From Cytophagales bacterium (GTDB lineage Bacteria; Bacteroidota; Bacteroidia; Cytophagales; VRUD01), in assembly GCA_019456305.1 (NCBI GenBank), contig VRUD01000023.1, positions 1 through 50,668 on the forward strand: a stretch of 50,668 nt of DNA, in the 5' to 3' direction. Both the position numbers and the translations under genes were made by a program. Below the pieces are notes generated by a model, which did no database searches, had not been told where the DNA came from, and was given only the letters and a program-made list of their open reading frames with translations. This document shows, piece by piece, positions 1-7,474 of the stretch. How positions within the stretch are numbered: the first letter of the stretch is position 1; each line of letters begins with the position of its first letter.

Positions 1-1236
1 TTTTAAATATTCTTCTAAAAATAAAATATATTTCTTTATTTGAGTTGGCAGATCATCATATTCTTTTAATTCACTCAATGTTTTACCCTTCACGTTCAAT
101 GACCATCCACTGAAACTTTTGTAAACCGGGCTTTTAATTTCATTTAACAAGTCAAACGGAACAGTGTCAATTACCGTACCATCTTTTAAATTGTACTGTG
201 TGCAAACTTTTACAGTTTCAAATCCACCCAGCACGTCTGCTTTCATCATCAATAGTTCGGTAACGCCATTGATCATGATGGCATATTTTAGCGAGGGAAT
301 ATCGAGCCATCCGCACCTTCTTGGCCTTCCTGTGGTAGCGCCAAACTCCTTGCCACACTCTCTAATGCGCTCGCCATCACTGTTGAATAATTCTGTTGGG
401 AAAGGGCCGCTGCCAACGCGGGTGCAGTAAGCTTTAAAAATTCCAAAAACTTTTTTGATCTTTTGAGGCGCGATACCCAGGCCCGTACATGCAGCAGCAA
501 CTATCGTATTTGACGAAGTTACATAAGGATAGGAGCCGAAATCAATATCAAGCATTGATCCTTGTGCACCTTCGGCTAAAACAGATAACCCTTCAGATAG
601 AGCATCGTTGATAAAATATTCGCTCTCAACGATATTGAGTTTTTTTAATTGTTGGATTGAATTGAAAAAATCATGCTCTGATTTTTCCAGGTCATTTTTA
701 AAATCCTTCAGTGCATATACCTTGAGTGTTCGTTTGTGTTTTGAAACAAGCTCATTATATTTAGCTTTAAAATCGCTTTTCAAAATATCTCCAACCCTGA
801 TGCCTGACCGGCCTGTTTTATCCTGGTAAGCAGGACTGATGCCTTTTAGTGTTGAACCGATCTTTTGTTTTCCTTTTGCTTTTTCATCAGTAACATCAAG
901 TAATCTGTGTGTAGGTAAAATGATCTGGGTTTTTTGGGAAATAAATAGATTTTTATGAACATCAACATTTAACTTATCCAGGGCCTCTATTTCTTCTTTT
1001 AATATTATAGGGTCAATTACAACGCCATTTCCGATCAAATTTTTGACATCAGGATGAAATATGCCGGAAGGTATTTGATGCAGCACATGTTTGGTAGCGC
1101 CATGGGTTAAAGTATGCCCTGCATTGGGCCCACCCTGGAACCTTGCAACAATATCATACCTGGGTGCAAGAAGATCTACGACCTTTCCTTTACCTTCGTC
1201 ACCCCATTGTAACCCTAATATTACATCTACTGGCAT
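1..1236 (-). CDS. purA: Adenylosuccinate synthetase, 3' end cut by window edge
   Basis: Joins IMP and aspartate using GTP, the first step from IMP to AMP, in the cytoplasm. From the ATG at 1236 an uninterrupted frame of 412 codons runs to base 1 with no stop, so only a short C-terminal piece is missing compared with the usual 420-430 residues. Visible motifs are GDEGKGK at residues 12-18 (Asp13 is the catalytic base in this family), GGPNAGHT at 35-42 (His41 is its partner), and the conserved GATTGRPRR segment near residues 299-307. The final visible residues (YILFLEEYLK) match the usual PurA C-terminal helix. I found no frameshift in the lines I translated. Very sure of the family. Confidence 0.96.
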   Translation of the reverse strand, partial: MPVDVILGLQWGDEGKGKVVDLLAPRYDIVARFQGGPNAGHTLTHGATKHVLHQIPSGIFHPDVKNLIGNGVVIDPIILKEEIEALDKLNVDVHKNLFISQKTQIILPTHRLLDVTDEKAKGKQKIGSTLKGISPAYQDKTGRSGIRVGDILKSDFKAKYNELVSKHKRTLKVYALKDFKNDLEKSEHDFFNSIQQLKKLNIVESEYFINDALSEGLSVLAEGAQGSMLDIDFGSYPYVTSSNTIVAAACTGLGIAPQKIKKVFGIFKAYCTRVGSGPFPTELFNSDGERIRECGKEFGATTGRPRRCGWLDIPSLKYAIMINGVTELLMMKADVLGGFETVKVCTQYNLKDGTVIDTVPFDLLNEIKSPVYKSFSGWSLNVKGKTLSELKEYDDLPTQIKKYILFLEEYLK

Positions 1237-1267
1237 TATTTATTTAATTTAAAATGAGTATCCGTTT

Positions 1268-1379
1268 GTTTATACCTAACTGTTTTACCCGCCTGCCTTG
1301 CTAATGTATTGCGGTTGGCGGGCAGGTTGACTGCATGCCACCCTAACGGCTGACCACCCGAAGGTGTGGCATCCATGCA
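1268..1379. repeat. Intergenic dyad repeats upstream of purA
   Basis: The gap between purA and the STAS gene holds two imperfect dyads. One is built of CCCGCCTGCC against GGCGGGCAGG (about 1278-1325). The other pairs TGCATGCCAC at 1332-1341 with GTGGCATCCATGCA at 1366-1379. Similar CCTGCC/GGCAGG-type dyads recur near 17165-17195 and inside the LRR gene near 40950-41000, so this looks like one member of a dispersed repeat family and not a dedicated regulatory site. There is no T-run after the stems, so a terminator is unlikely. Confidence 0.5.
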
Positions 1380-1400
1380 ATCATGAACCAATCTCCTATA

Positions 1401-1742
1401 TTATTTCTTCAGGATTTTAGCGGCCTCCTCTTTGTTATTGATTATATTAAAAATTGCATTAAGTTTTGTGATGATCAATAATTTTTTGATCTGCTCAGAG
1501 GGGTTGATCAGCACAACCTCACCTCCTTTGTTCCTGAATTTTGTCAGTATTGTAATTAATACGCCAATCCCGCTGCTATTCATATACCGGACCCCGGATA
1601 AGTCAATAGCACAAAGCAGGATAGATTCACTGATCTTATCATTAATAATATCCATCAGATCTATACCGATATTTTCACCCAGCAGATCACCGGATAAAGT
1701 GACGAAAAGAATATTGTCTTTAACATTAATTTTGTGTTCCAT
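1401..1742 (-). CDS. STAS-domain protein (anti-sigma factor antagonist type)
   Basis: A 113-residue stand-alone STAS domain, the fold of SpoIIAA/RsbV anti-anti-sigma factors, which control sigma factors or other partners by serine phosphorylation. The phosphorylation-loop signature reads MNSSGIGVL at residues 54-62; the usual Asp before the two serines is Asn here. The alternating strand-helix pattern (LFVTLSGDL, CAIDLSG, VVLINPS) fits the family. No kinase (RsbW/SpoIIAB type) lies next to it in this window, so the partner is unknown. It lies downstream of the four-helix-bundle gene on the same strand, separated by repeat DNA. Confidence 0.88.
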   Translation of the reverse strand: MEHKINVKDNILFVTLSGDLLGENIGIDLMDIINDKISESILLCAIDLSGVRYMNSSGIGVLITILTKFRNKGGEVVLINPSEQIKKLLIITKLNAIFNIINNKEEAAKILKK

Positions 1743-1753
1743 AATAAAAAGTG

Positions 1754-1789
1754 CCTAAATTTAAAATGCCTAAAATACTTAAAATACCT
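1754..1789. repeat. Left inverted repeat of four-helix-bundle module
   Basis: Built of short blocks such as AATGCCTAAAATACTTAAAA. Its reverse complement reappears, imperfectly, at 2212-2259 on the other side of the small gene at 1826-2206 (blocks TTTTAGGCATTTTAGGCAT). The pair frames the gene like terminal inverted repeats. Confidence 0.6.
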
Positions 1790-1825
1790 TAAATTTTAGT
1801 TCACTATTAGTATTAACTTCCTTAA

Positions 1826-2206
1826 TTATTTATTTCTGCTATTATTAGCAATTGTAGTAAAAATAGTAAGTAATTCACTGGACTCTTTATATTCTTCTTT
1901 AATTTCTTCACGGCTTAGCCATTTTAAATCAATGATAATTTCTAACCAATATTGAGTTTCACTTGCTTCAGTTTCACAGATTTTTATTTTATTCCAGAAA
2001 TCTGCATTGCTTCTGGTTCGATTTACCTCACGATAATTTGCACCTATACTTGTTCCTGCTTTTGTAAGTTGATTTCTTACAATTTTTCCTTCAGGAGTAT
2101 TGGGCAATCGTACAGATAAGCGGATAATTTGTACAGCAAACTTTTGAGTTCTTTTTTCAAGTTTTTTCGCAAATTCTTTTATGTCGTATTTATATTCTTT
2201 CATCAT
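1826..2206 (-). CDS. Four-helix bundle protein (23S rRNA-IVS / S23 type)
   Basis: A 126-residue, mostly helical protein of the four-helix bundle family first described in intervening sequences of 23S rRNA genes. Family hallmarks seen are the segment KAGTSIGANYREVNRTRS (residues about 49-66), then NKIKICETEASETQYWLEI, with small residues packing between helices. Such genes also occur far from rRNA, as here. Biochemical role is not settled; the family forms pentameric helical bundles. It is framed by inverted repeats at 1754-1789 and 2212-2259 and sits between the STAS gene and fur, which suggests insertion as a small mobile unit. Start is the ATG at 2206; a second ATG one codon later is equally possible. 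Confidence 0.9.
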   Translation of the reverse strand: MMKEYKYDIKEFAKKLEKRTQKFAVQIIRLSVRLPNTPEGKIVRNQLTKAGTSIGANYREVNRTRSNADFWNKIKICETEASETQYWLEIIIDLKWLSREEIKEEYKESSELLTIFTTIANNSRNK

Positions 2207-2211
2207 TTTAG

Positions 2212-2259
2212 ATATTTTAAATTTTAGGCATTTTAGGCATTTTTCATTTTAGGCATTTC
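2212..2259. repeat. Right inverted repeat of four-helix-bundle module
   Basis: TATTTTAAATTTTAGGCATT-type blocks, with the TTTTAGGCAT motif present three times. It is the imperfect inverse of 1754-1789. It overlaps the 3' end of fur (stop at 2244), so the last codons of fur may derive from it. Confidence 0.6.
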
Positions 2260-2711
2260 TTATTCCCACACTTCTCATCCATACATACCCCATATAAATT
2301 TAAAGAATGATCAATTACTTTAAAGTTTAGCAGCTCACCAATCATTGAACGGATGTTTTGTATTCTGGGATCACAAAATTCAACAACCTTTTGGCATTCA
2401 GTGCATATCAGGTGGTCATGCTGCTTGTAACCATAAGACTTTTCATACTGGGCCATATTTATGAATTGGTGTTTTGTCACCAGGTCACACGCTACCAGTA
2501 GATCTAAAGTGTTATACACGGTAGCCCTGCTGACCTGGTAATTTTTATTTTTCATACTGATATATAGCGAGTCAATATCAAAATGGTCATCTCTGGAATA
2601 TATCTCTTCCAGTATAGCGTATCTCTCACGAGTTTTTCTCTGCCTTTTTTTTTCTAAAGATTGAGTAAAAATTTCTTTTACTTTATTATATGTGTCATTA
2701 TTTAATACCAT
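2244..2711 (-). CDS. Fur-family transcriptional repressor
   Basis: A 155-residue metal-dependent repressor of the Fur/PerR/Zur family. N-terminal winged helix with the recognition helix segment [14 protein letters not shown] (about residues 58-71). The C-terminal metal and dimer domain has [15 protein letters not shown] (CxxC near 100-103) and a second Cys cluster [11 protein letters not shown] at the end, which together make the structural zinc site. Length is normal. The sequence alone does not tell iron, peroxide or zinc sensing apart. The last few codons lie in the repeat at 2212-2259. Confidence 0.9.
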   Translation of the reverse strand: MVLNNDTYNKVKEIFTQSLEKKRQRKTRERYAILEEIYSRDDHFDIDSLYISMKNKNYQVSRATVYNTLDLLVACDLVTKHQFINMAQYEKSYGYKQHDHLICTECQKVVEFCDPRIQNIRSMIGELLNFKVIDHSLNLYGVCMDEKCGNKKCLK

Positions 2712-2725
2712 TATACGAATAATAA

Positions 2726-2757
2726 AATGCTAATATACTAATTTATACTAATGATAC
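2726..2757. repeat. Left arm of perfect 32-bp inverted repeat
   Basis: This 32-bp block begins AATGCTAATATACTAATTTA and its exact reverse complement is at 3253-3284. The two arms frame the broken GxxExxY gene. A degenerate third copy lies at 5692-5723, in the direct orientation relative to 3253-3284. Confidence 0.85.
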
Positions 2758-2805
2758 GAATATTTTTATTCTGCTTCTTAGTATACATTTCTTTTCTACG
2801 TAGTA

Positions 2806-3204
2806 TCATAAAAACTTTTTCCTAATGTCAGTTTCAATGCGAACGATTCGTTTAGGTGCCAGGTAATGAGTATGGAAATTCACCATCAAACCAAGCTTTT
2901 TATCTAATGATTGAAGATAGCGCTGGATCTGATGATAGTCATCTTTTGTAATCATTCTTTGAGCTTTTATTTCGAGTATTATTTTATCCTCAATTAGAAA
3001 ATCAACCCTGTTACCTGAATCATTAAAAACATGTTCTCTGATATATGGAATTTTTAATTCAATCAATAATTTTTCGATCAAATCACAATATTGTTTCTCT
3101 CTTGCAAACCTACCAAGCTGATTATGAACTTAGTACAATATTCCTACTATTTTATAAGACAACTCAGGATATATTAACTTCTCTTTTTTATTAGATATTA
3201 GCAT
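2806..3204 (-). pseudogene. GxxExxY-family protein, nonsense-interrupted
   Basis: A gene of the GxxExxY family (small PD-(D/E)XK-like proteins of unknown role, common as repeated insertions in Bacteroidota and candidate phyla). Reading from the ATG at 3204 the frame gives a typical N-terminus (YPELSYKIVGILY), then a TAA at 3130-3132 (codon 25), then continues in the same frame as VHNQLGRFAREKQY through RVDFLIEDKIILEIKAQR (nuclease-like D...ExK) to the stop at 2806-2808. The position of the TAA is normally Glu, so one base change (GAA to TAA) explains it. A 91-residue product from an internal TTG at 3081 is possible but would lack the N-terminus. It is framed by a perfect 32-bp inverted repeat. 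Confidence 0.8.
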
Positions 3205-3209
3205 TTACA

Positions 3210-3284
3210 AGTATTTGCATTAATCTCTTCAAGGCCTCAGCGATGGGCATTAGTATCATTAGTATAAATTAGTATATTAGCATT
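3210..3284. repeat. Direct repeat, copy 1 (contains right 32-bp arm)
   Basis: About 75 bp starting AGTATTTGCATTAATCTCTTC-like sequence and ending in the arm 3253-3284. A second copy with about eight mismatches is at 5649-5723, so the two copies bracket the rsh gene. Confidence 0.75.
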
Positions 3285-3297
3285 ATAATTATTAGTA

Positions 3298-5511
3298 TTA
3301 ATTATCAAAACGAGTCACATCAAAAACAGAATTAACTTTTTTCAATTTTTTGATCAGTTTGTCCAGGTGTTTTGTGTCGTATACAAATAGCATGATCGTG
3401 CCATCAAATATGCCGTCATCACTATCAACCGTAATTGAACGCATATTAACCTTTAATTCATTTGAAATGACATCTGTTACATCTTTTATTAAGCCAACTC
3501 TATCAGTACCTTTAATTTTTAATCCTGCCAGAAAAGCCAATTCCTGTTGGGATGTCCATTTTGCTTTTACAATTCTATAGCCAAAATTGCTCATTAGTTT
3601 GATTGCATTCGGGCATGAAGCACGATGTATTTTGATTCCTTCACTAACGGTAATAAAGCCAAAAACATCATCGCCACGAATTGGATTACAGCATTTGGAA
3701 AGGGTATAGTCAATTTTTTCAAGCGAATCGCCTATCATCAGCATGTCAGATGAGACTCCACGGGTCTTTTTTATCTGCTGCTCAAAAGATTTCCCATCCA
3801 TGAGCTGCTTAGATCTTTTTCCTGCTTGCTTGCCCTTAAATTCCACTACTTTCTTGATCGTCTTCGGGTCAATAGTACCTTTGGCTACTCTATAAAAAAA
3901 GTCTACTGAATTTTCCAGATTAAAATGTTCTGATAGCAGGTTGGTTATTTGATCATTGAGTTGCTTGCCAACTTGCTTTAATTTACGTTTGACGATCTCT
4001 TTACCCAGCGAGGCTATATCTTTCTTATCTTTTTTCAGATCAGCCTTAATTTTAGTTCGTGCTTTTGAAGTGGTAACAAATTGCAGCCAGTCCTCATTAG
4101 GTCTTTGTTTTTTTGATGTAAGAATTTCGACCTGGTCTCCATTTTTGAGAGCATAGCTTAGCGGAACTAATTTCTGGTTTACTTTGGCCCCAAGGCAATG
4201 TGTCCCTATTTGAGTATGTATGTCAAAAGCAAAATCAAGTGTAGTGGCTCCCTGAGGTAAAATTCGTAATTCTCCCTGTGGTGTGAAAATAAAGACTTCC
4301 TCATTAAACAGGTTGGTTCTAAAGTCGTTGAGGAAGTCAAGAGCACTTGAATCAGTGTGCTCCAGCGTTTCTCTGACCTTGTTTAGCCACTGGTCTAAAC
4401 CAGATTCATTTGTAAGATTACCAGCAGCTTTGTATTTCCAGTGAGCCGCATATCCTTTTTCAGCAATATCGTCCATCCTTGAGGTACGTATCTGAACTTC
4501 AACCCATTGTCCTGTTTTACTCATCACAGTAGTGTGTAATGATTCATAACCGTTTGCTCTTGAAGTACTGATCCAGTCTCTCAATCTGTCAGGATTTGGT
4601 TTATAAAAATCTGATACTATAGAATAAACCTGCCAGCAAGCAGCTTTTTCATATTCATGATCAATATTATTTATAATTATTCTGATGGCAAACTTATCAA
4701 ATACTTCTTCAAAAGTAATATTTTGCCTGCTCATCTTACTGAAGATGGAATATATTGATTTGGGTCTTCCTTTAATTCTGACATCTAAATTCGCTTTTTT
4801 TATTTCTGTTTGAATCGGTGCAGTAAAATACCTGATAAATCTATCCCTTACATCTTTTGATTTCCTGATCTTTTCATCAATTTGTTTATAGATGTCGGGT
4901 TGAGTATGCTTAAGATGCAGATCTTCCAATTCTGACTTGATTGAATAAAGGCCAAGCCGGTGCGCAAGAGGTGCATAGATATATATCGTTTCAGAGGCTA
5001 TTTTTAATTGTTTATTCCGGGGCATACTAACTAAGGTACGCATATTATGCAGCCGGTCAGCAATTTTTACCAAGATCACCCGTACGTCATCAGAAAGAGT
5101 GAGCAGCATTTTTCTGAAATTCTCTGCTTGCTGCGAAGTGCCGTATTCAAAGACACCTGAAATTTTTGTCAGCCCGTCTATGATGCGCGCGACTTTCTTT
5201 CCAAACATTCTTTCAATGTCTTCTATTTCCAGGTCAGTGTCTTCAACAACGTCATGTAAGAGCGCTGAAACTATCGAAGTAGTGCCCAATCCAATCTCTT
5301 TAACAACGATTTCTGCAGTTGCCAAAGGATGGAAAATATAAGGTTCGCCCGACTTTCTGCGCATTTCTTTATGCGCCTCCATAGAAGTGTAAAAGGCTTT
5401 TTTGATGATCTTGACATCATCAGCTTTCAGGATTGGTTTGGCGTGCCGAAGCAGCGTCCTGTATCGCCTTAATATCTCTTTTTTCTCAAGCTCGGTATCA
5501 ATATTGAGCAT
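3298..5511 (-). CDS. Bifunctional (p)ppGpp synthetase/hydrolase (Rsh)
   Basis: Makes and degrades the stringent-response alarmone (p)ppGpp in the cytoplasm. 737 residues, normal for long RelA/SpoT homologues. The HD hydrolase domain is intact: His61 (FHPLATAEIV), His86-Asp87 and Glu90-Asp91 in ALLHDVVEDTD. The synthetase domain follows (FDKFAIRIII, NGYESLHTTV, EVQIRT, AEKGYAAHWKYK), then a TGS domain (VFIFTPQGELRILPQGATTLDFA, about residues 400-460), a conserved-Cys/zinc-finger region (KCCNPIRGDDVFGFIT) and a C-terminal ACT domain. Both activities should be present. It is framed by direct repeats (3210-3284, 5649-5723) and stands alone. Confidence 0.95.
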   Translation of the reverse strand: MLNIDTELEKKEILRRYRTLLRHAKPILKADDVKIIKKAFYTSMEAHKEMRRKSGEPYIFHPLATAEIVVKEIGLGTTSIVSALLHDVVEDTDLEIEDIERMFGKKVARIIDGLTKISGVFEYGTSQQAENFRKMLLTLSDDVRVILVKIADRLHNMRTLVSMPRNKQLKIASETIYIYAPLAHRLGLYSIKSELEDLHLKHTQPDIYKQIDEKIRKSKDVRDRFIRYFTAPIQTEIKKANLDVRIKGRPKSIYSIFSKMSRQNITFEEVFDKFAIRIIINNIDHEYEKAACWQVYSIVSDFYKPNPDRLRDWISTSRANGYESLHTTVMSKTGQWVEVQIRTSRMDDIAEKGYAAHWKYKAAGNLTNESGLDQWLNKVRETLEHTDSSALDFLNDFRTNLFNEEVFIFTPQGELRILPQGATTLDFAFDIHTQIGTHCLGAKVNQKLVPLSYALKNGDQVEILTSKKQRPNEDWLQFVTTSKARTKIKADLKKDKKDIASLGKEIVKRKLKQVGKQLNDQITNLLSEHFNLENSVDFFYRVAKGTIDPKTIKKVVEFKGKQAGKRSKQLMDGKSFEQQIKKTRGVSSDMLMIGDSLEKIDYTLSKCCNPIRGDDVFGFITVSEGIKIHRASCPNAIKLMSNFGYRIVKAKWTSQQELAFLAGLKIKGTDRVGLIKDVTDVISNELKVNMRSITVDSDDGIFDGTIMLFVYDTKHLDKLIKKLKKVNSVFDVTRFDN

Positions 5512-5648
5512 TTTTAATTTACGATTGAGTTTTGCAAAGCCTGCTACGAATTAATTCTTAAAAATAATAAAAAAATTAAAAACTAAGAAAATATTATTGA
5601 TTAAAGAATAAATTTTCAGATTTTTAGGTCAAATTTAAACTCTTAACT

Positions 5649-5723
5649 AGTATTTGCATTAATCTCTTCGAGGTTTCAGCGCTGGCCATTAGTATCATTA
5701 GTATTCATTCGTATATTAGCATT
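5649..5723. repeat. Direct repeat, copy 2
   Basis: Near copy of 3210-3284 in the same orientation. It lies between the divergent rsh and hemB genes, and its TAGTAT/TTAGCAT blocks continue up to the hemB start. The rest of the 240-bp gap (5512-5648) is AT-rich with nothing further I can name; it must hold both promoters. Confidence 0.75.
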
Positions 5724-5753
5724 TTTTTATTAGTATCATAAAATAGTATAAAA

Positions 5754-6722
5754 GTGCTCAGAAGACCACGAAGAAACCGGAAATCTGAAGTTATCAGATC
5801 GTTGGTTAAAGAAACTTCCCTTTCTGCAAACCTTATTTTTCCATTGTTTGTAATTGAAGGTAGCAATTGTGCCATTGAGGTAAATTCAATGCCTGGTATC
5901 TACCGGTATTCTACCGATAAACTTCCGGATGAAATAGATAGTTGTATAAATTTGGGCATAAAAGCTTTTGTAATATTTCCCTGTATAGATGAAAAGCTGA
6001 AAGATAAGCTTGCTTCTGAAAGTTATAATGAAGAGGGGCTTTACATTAAAGCGATTAAAAAAATAAGAGCTGATTTCCCTGACATTTGCATCGTCACTGA
6101 CGTTGCTATGGACCCTTATAGCGCTGACGGGCATGACGGGATCGTAAAAAACGGAGAAATACTGAACGATGAAACGCTTGAAATACTTTCCCGAATGGCA
6201 TTGGCGCAAGCCCGTGCCGGTGCTGATATTATCGGTCCGTCTGATATGATGGATGGAAGAGTGGGTTATTTAAGAAAAGAGCTTGACCGTGAAGGGTTTA
6301 CAAATGTTTCTATTATGTCGTACACTGCCAAATATGCCAGCGCCTTTTATGGGCCATTTAGAGATGCTTTAGGATCTGCTCCTAAGCAGGGTGATAAGAA
6401 AACATATCAAATGGACCCTGCCAATATCAGGGAGGCCATGGTAGAAGCCCAACTTGACTATGAAGAAGGCGCTGATATTTTAATGGTAAAGCCGGCATTA
6501 CCATATCTTGATGTTATAAAATTGCTCAATGAAAATTTTGATATACCCATTGCTGCGTATCAGGTAAGCGGTGAATACTCAATGATAAAAGCCGCTGCAC
6601 AAAAAGGCTGGATAGATGGAGAAAAAGCTATACTTGAATCACTGCTAAGCATTAAAAGGGCAGGAGCAAAGATCATACTGTCTTATTTTGCTAAGGAATT
6701 TGCTAAAATTATAAATTTATAA
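5754..6722 (+). CDS. hemB: Delta-aminolevulinic acid dehydratase (porphobilinogen synthase)
   Basis: Condenses two 5-aminolevulinate molecules to porphobilinogen in heme synthesis. 322 residues, normal length. The two Schiff-base lysines are Lys193 (SYTAKYASAFYGPFRDA) and Lys246 (DILMVKPALPYLD). The metal segment reads DVAMDPYSADGHDGIV (residues 116-131): the Cys ligands of zinc-type enzymes are replaced by Ala/Asp, so this is the magnesium-type active site. Start is a GTG at 5754, the only acceptable start in frame because a TAA lies a few codons upstream. The next gene follows after 3 bp. Confidence 0.96.
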   Translation: MLRRPRRNRKSEVIRSLVKETSLSANLIFPLFVIEGSNCAIEVNSMPGIYRYSTDKLPDEIDSCINLGIKAFVIFPCIDEKLKDKLASESYNEEGLYIKAIKKIRADFPDICIVTDVAMDPYSADGHDGIVKNGEILNDETLEILSRMALAQARAGADIIGPSDMMDGRVGYLRKELDREGFTNVSIMSYTAKYASAFYGPFRDALGSAPKQGDKKTYQMDPANIREAMVEAQLDYEEGADILMVKPALPYLDVIKLLNENFDIPIAAYQVSGEYSMIKAAAQKGWIDGEKAILESLLSIKRAGAKIILSYFAKEFAKIINL

Positions 6723-6725
6723 ACT

Positions 6726-7286
6726 ATGAAAACTTTTGCGACAATCTTCCTTTTGGTGTTATCTTTTTCAAACTTTCAGAACGAAAAGATTGAAAATTTC
6801 ACCCTCACCAATGCTTTTAACAATGCACGGGTTTCTTTATATGATTTTAGCAATGCTGAAGTAGTTGTTGTTATCTTTACCAGTAATTATTGTCCTTATT
6901 CCAAATTATATGAAAACAGGATCATCACTTTAGCAAAACAGTTTGAGAGTAGCAACGTACAATTCCTAATAATAAACTCAAATTCAGGCAGCAACGATTC
7001 TGTAGAAGAGATGAAAAAAAAATCTTACCCATTTCCTTATCTTTCGGACAAACAGCAAAAAGTTTGTAATCAATTTGGCGCTGCCAAAACTCCCGAAGCT
7101 TTTGTGCTGCGTAACAAAAACGGAAACTTTTACCTGGGCTACAAAGGAGCTATTGATGACAATCCCCAGGTAGAAAATGATGTCAACAACCATTATCTCA
7201 AAAATGCAATAGAAGCAATTATTAATGGGAGTCAACCAGCACTTAAAGAAAAAAGAGCTACCGGGTGTGTAATTAAGAAAAACTGA
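6726..7286 (+). CDS. Exported thioredoxin-like (redoxin) protein
   Basis: A 186-residue AhpC/TSA-like thioredoxin-fold protein with an N-terminal hydrophobic signal segment (residues 1-16), so it probably acts in the periplasm. The active-site position reads SNYCPYSK: Cys56 is present but the resolving position is Ser59, so it cannot be a classic dithiol reductase. Two other cysteines (about residue 90 and in the C-terminal ATGCVIKK, a tail typical of this subfamily) could pair with Cys56. Starts 3 bp after hemB and is probably cotranscribed. The substrate is unknown. Confidence 0.82.
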   Translation: MKTFATIFLLVLSFSNFQNEKIENFTLTNAFNNARVSLYDFSNAEVVVVIFTSNYCPYSKLYENRIITLAKQFESSNVQFLIINSNSGSNDSVEEMKKKSYPFPYLSDKQQKVCNQFGAAKTPEAFVLRNKNGNFYLGYKGAIDDNPQVENDVNNHYLKNAIEAIINGSQPALKEKRATGCVIKKN

Positions 7287-7366
7287 CAATAGACAAGTGA
7301 GTGGAAATCATCCAGAGTACCCGGGACTGGATAGTTTGTTTTTTAGGGTCATCAATGAATTGCAGC

Positions 7367-7418
7367 CTATTCATCGGATGACTGGAGGATACAAGGTGAG
7401 GGGTCATCCGATGAATAG
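7367..7418. repeat. 16-bp perfect dyad between redoxin gene and pepP
   Basis: CTATTCATCGGATGAC at 7367-7382 and its exact reverse complement at 7403-7418, loop 20 bases. No T-run follows. The 190-bp gap holds a short open frame (7297-7512), which I judge not to be a gene, and a few bases of the GACAATAGACA low-complexity repeat family at its left end. Confidence 0.7.
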
Positions 7419-7474
7419 TAAGGTAGTGACAATAACTATGACTATAATTGAATTTTTAATTTTCCATTTAATTT

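Noticed and set aside
1826-2206. 23S rRNA intervening sequence
   Set aside because: The four-helix-bundle gene is of the IVS type but no rRNA sequence lies beside it; neighbours are protein genes.
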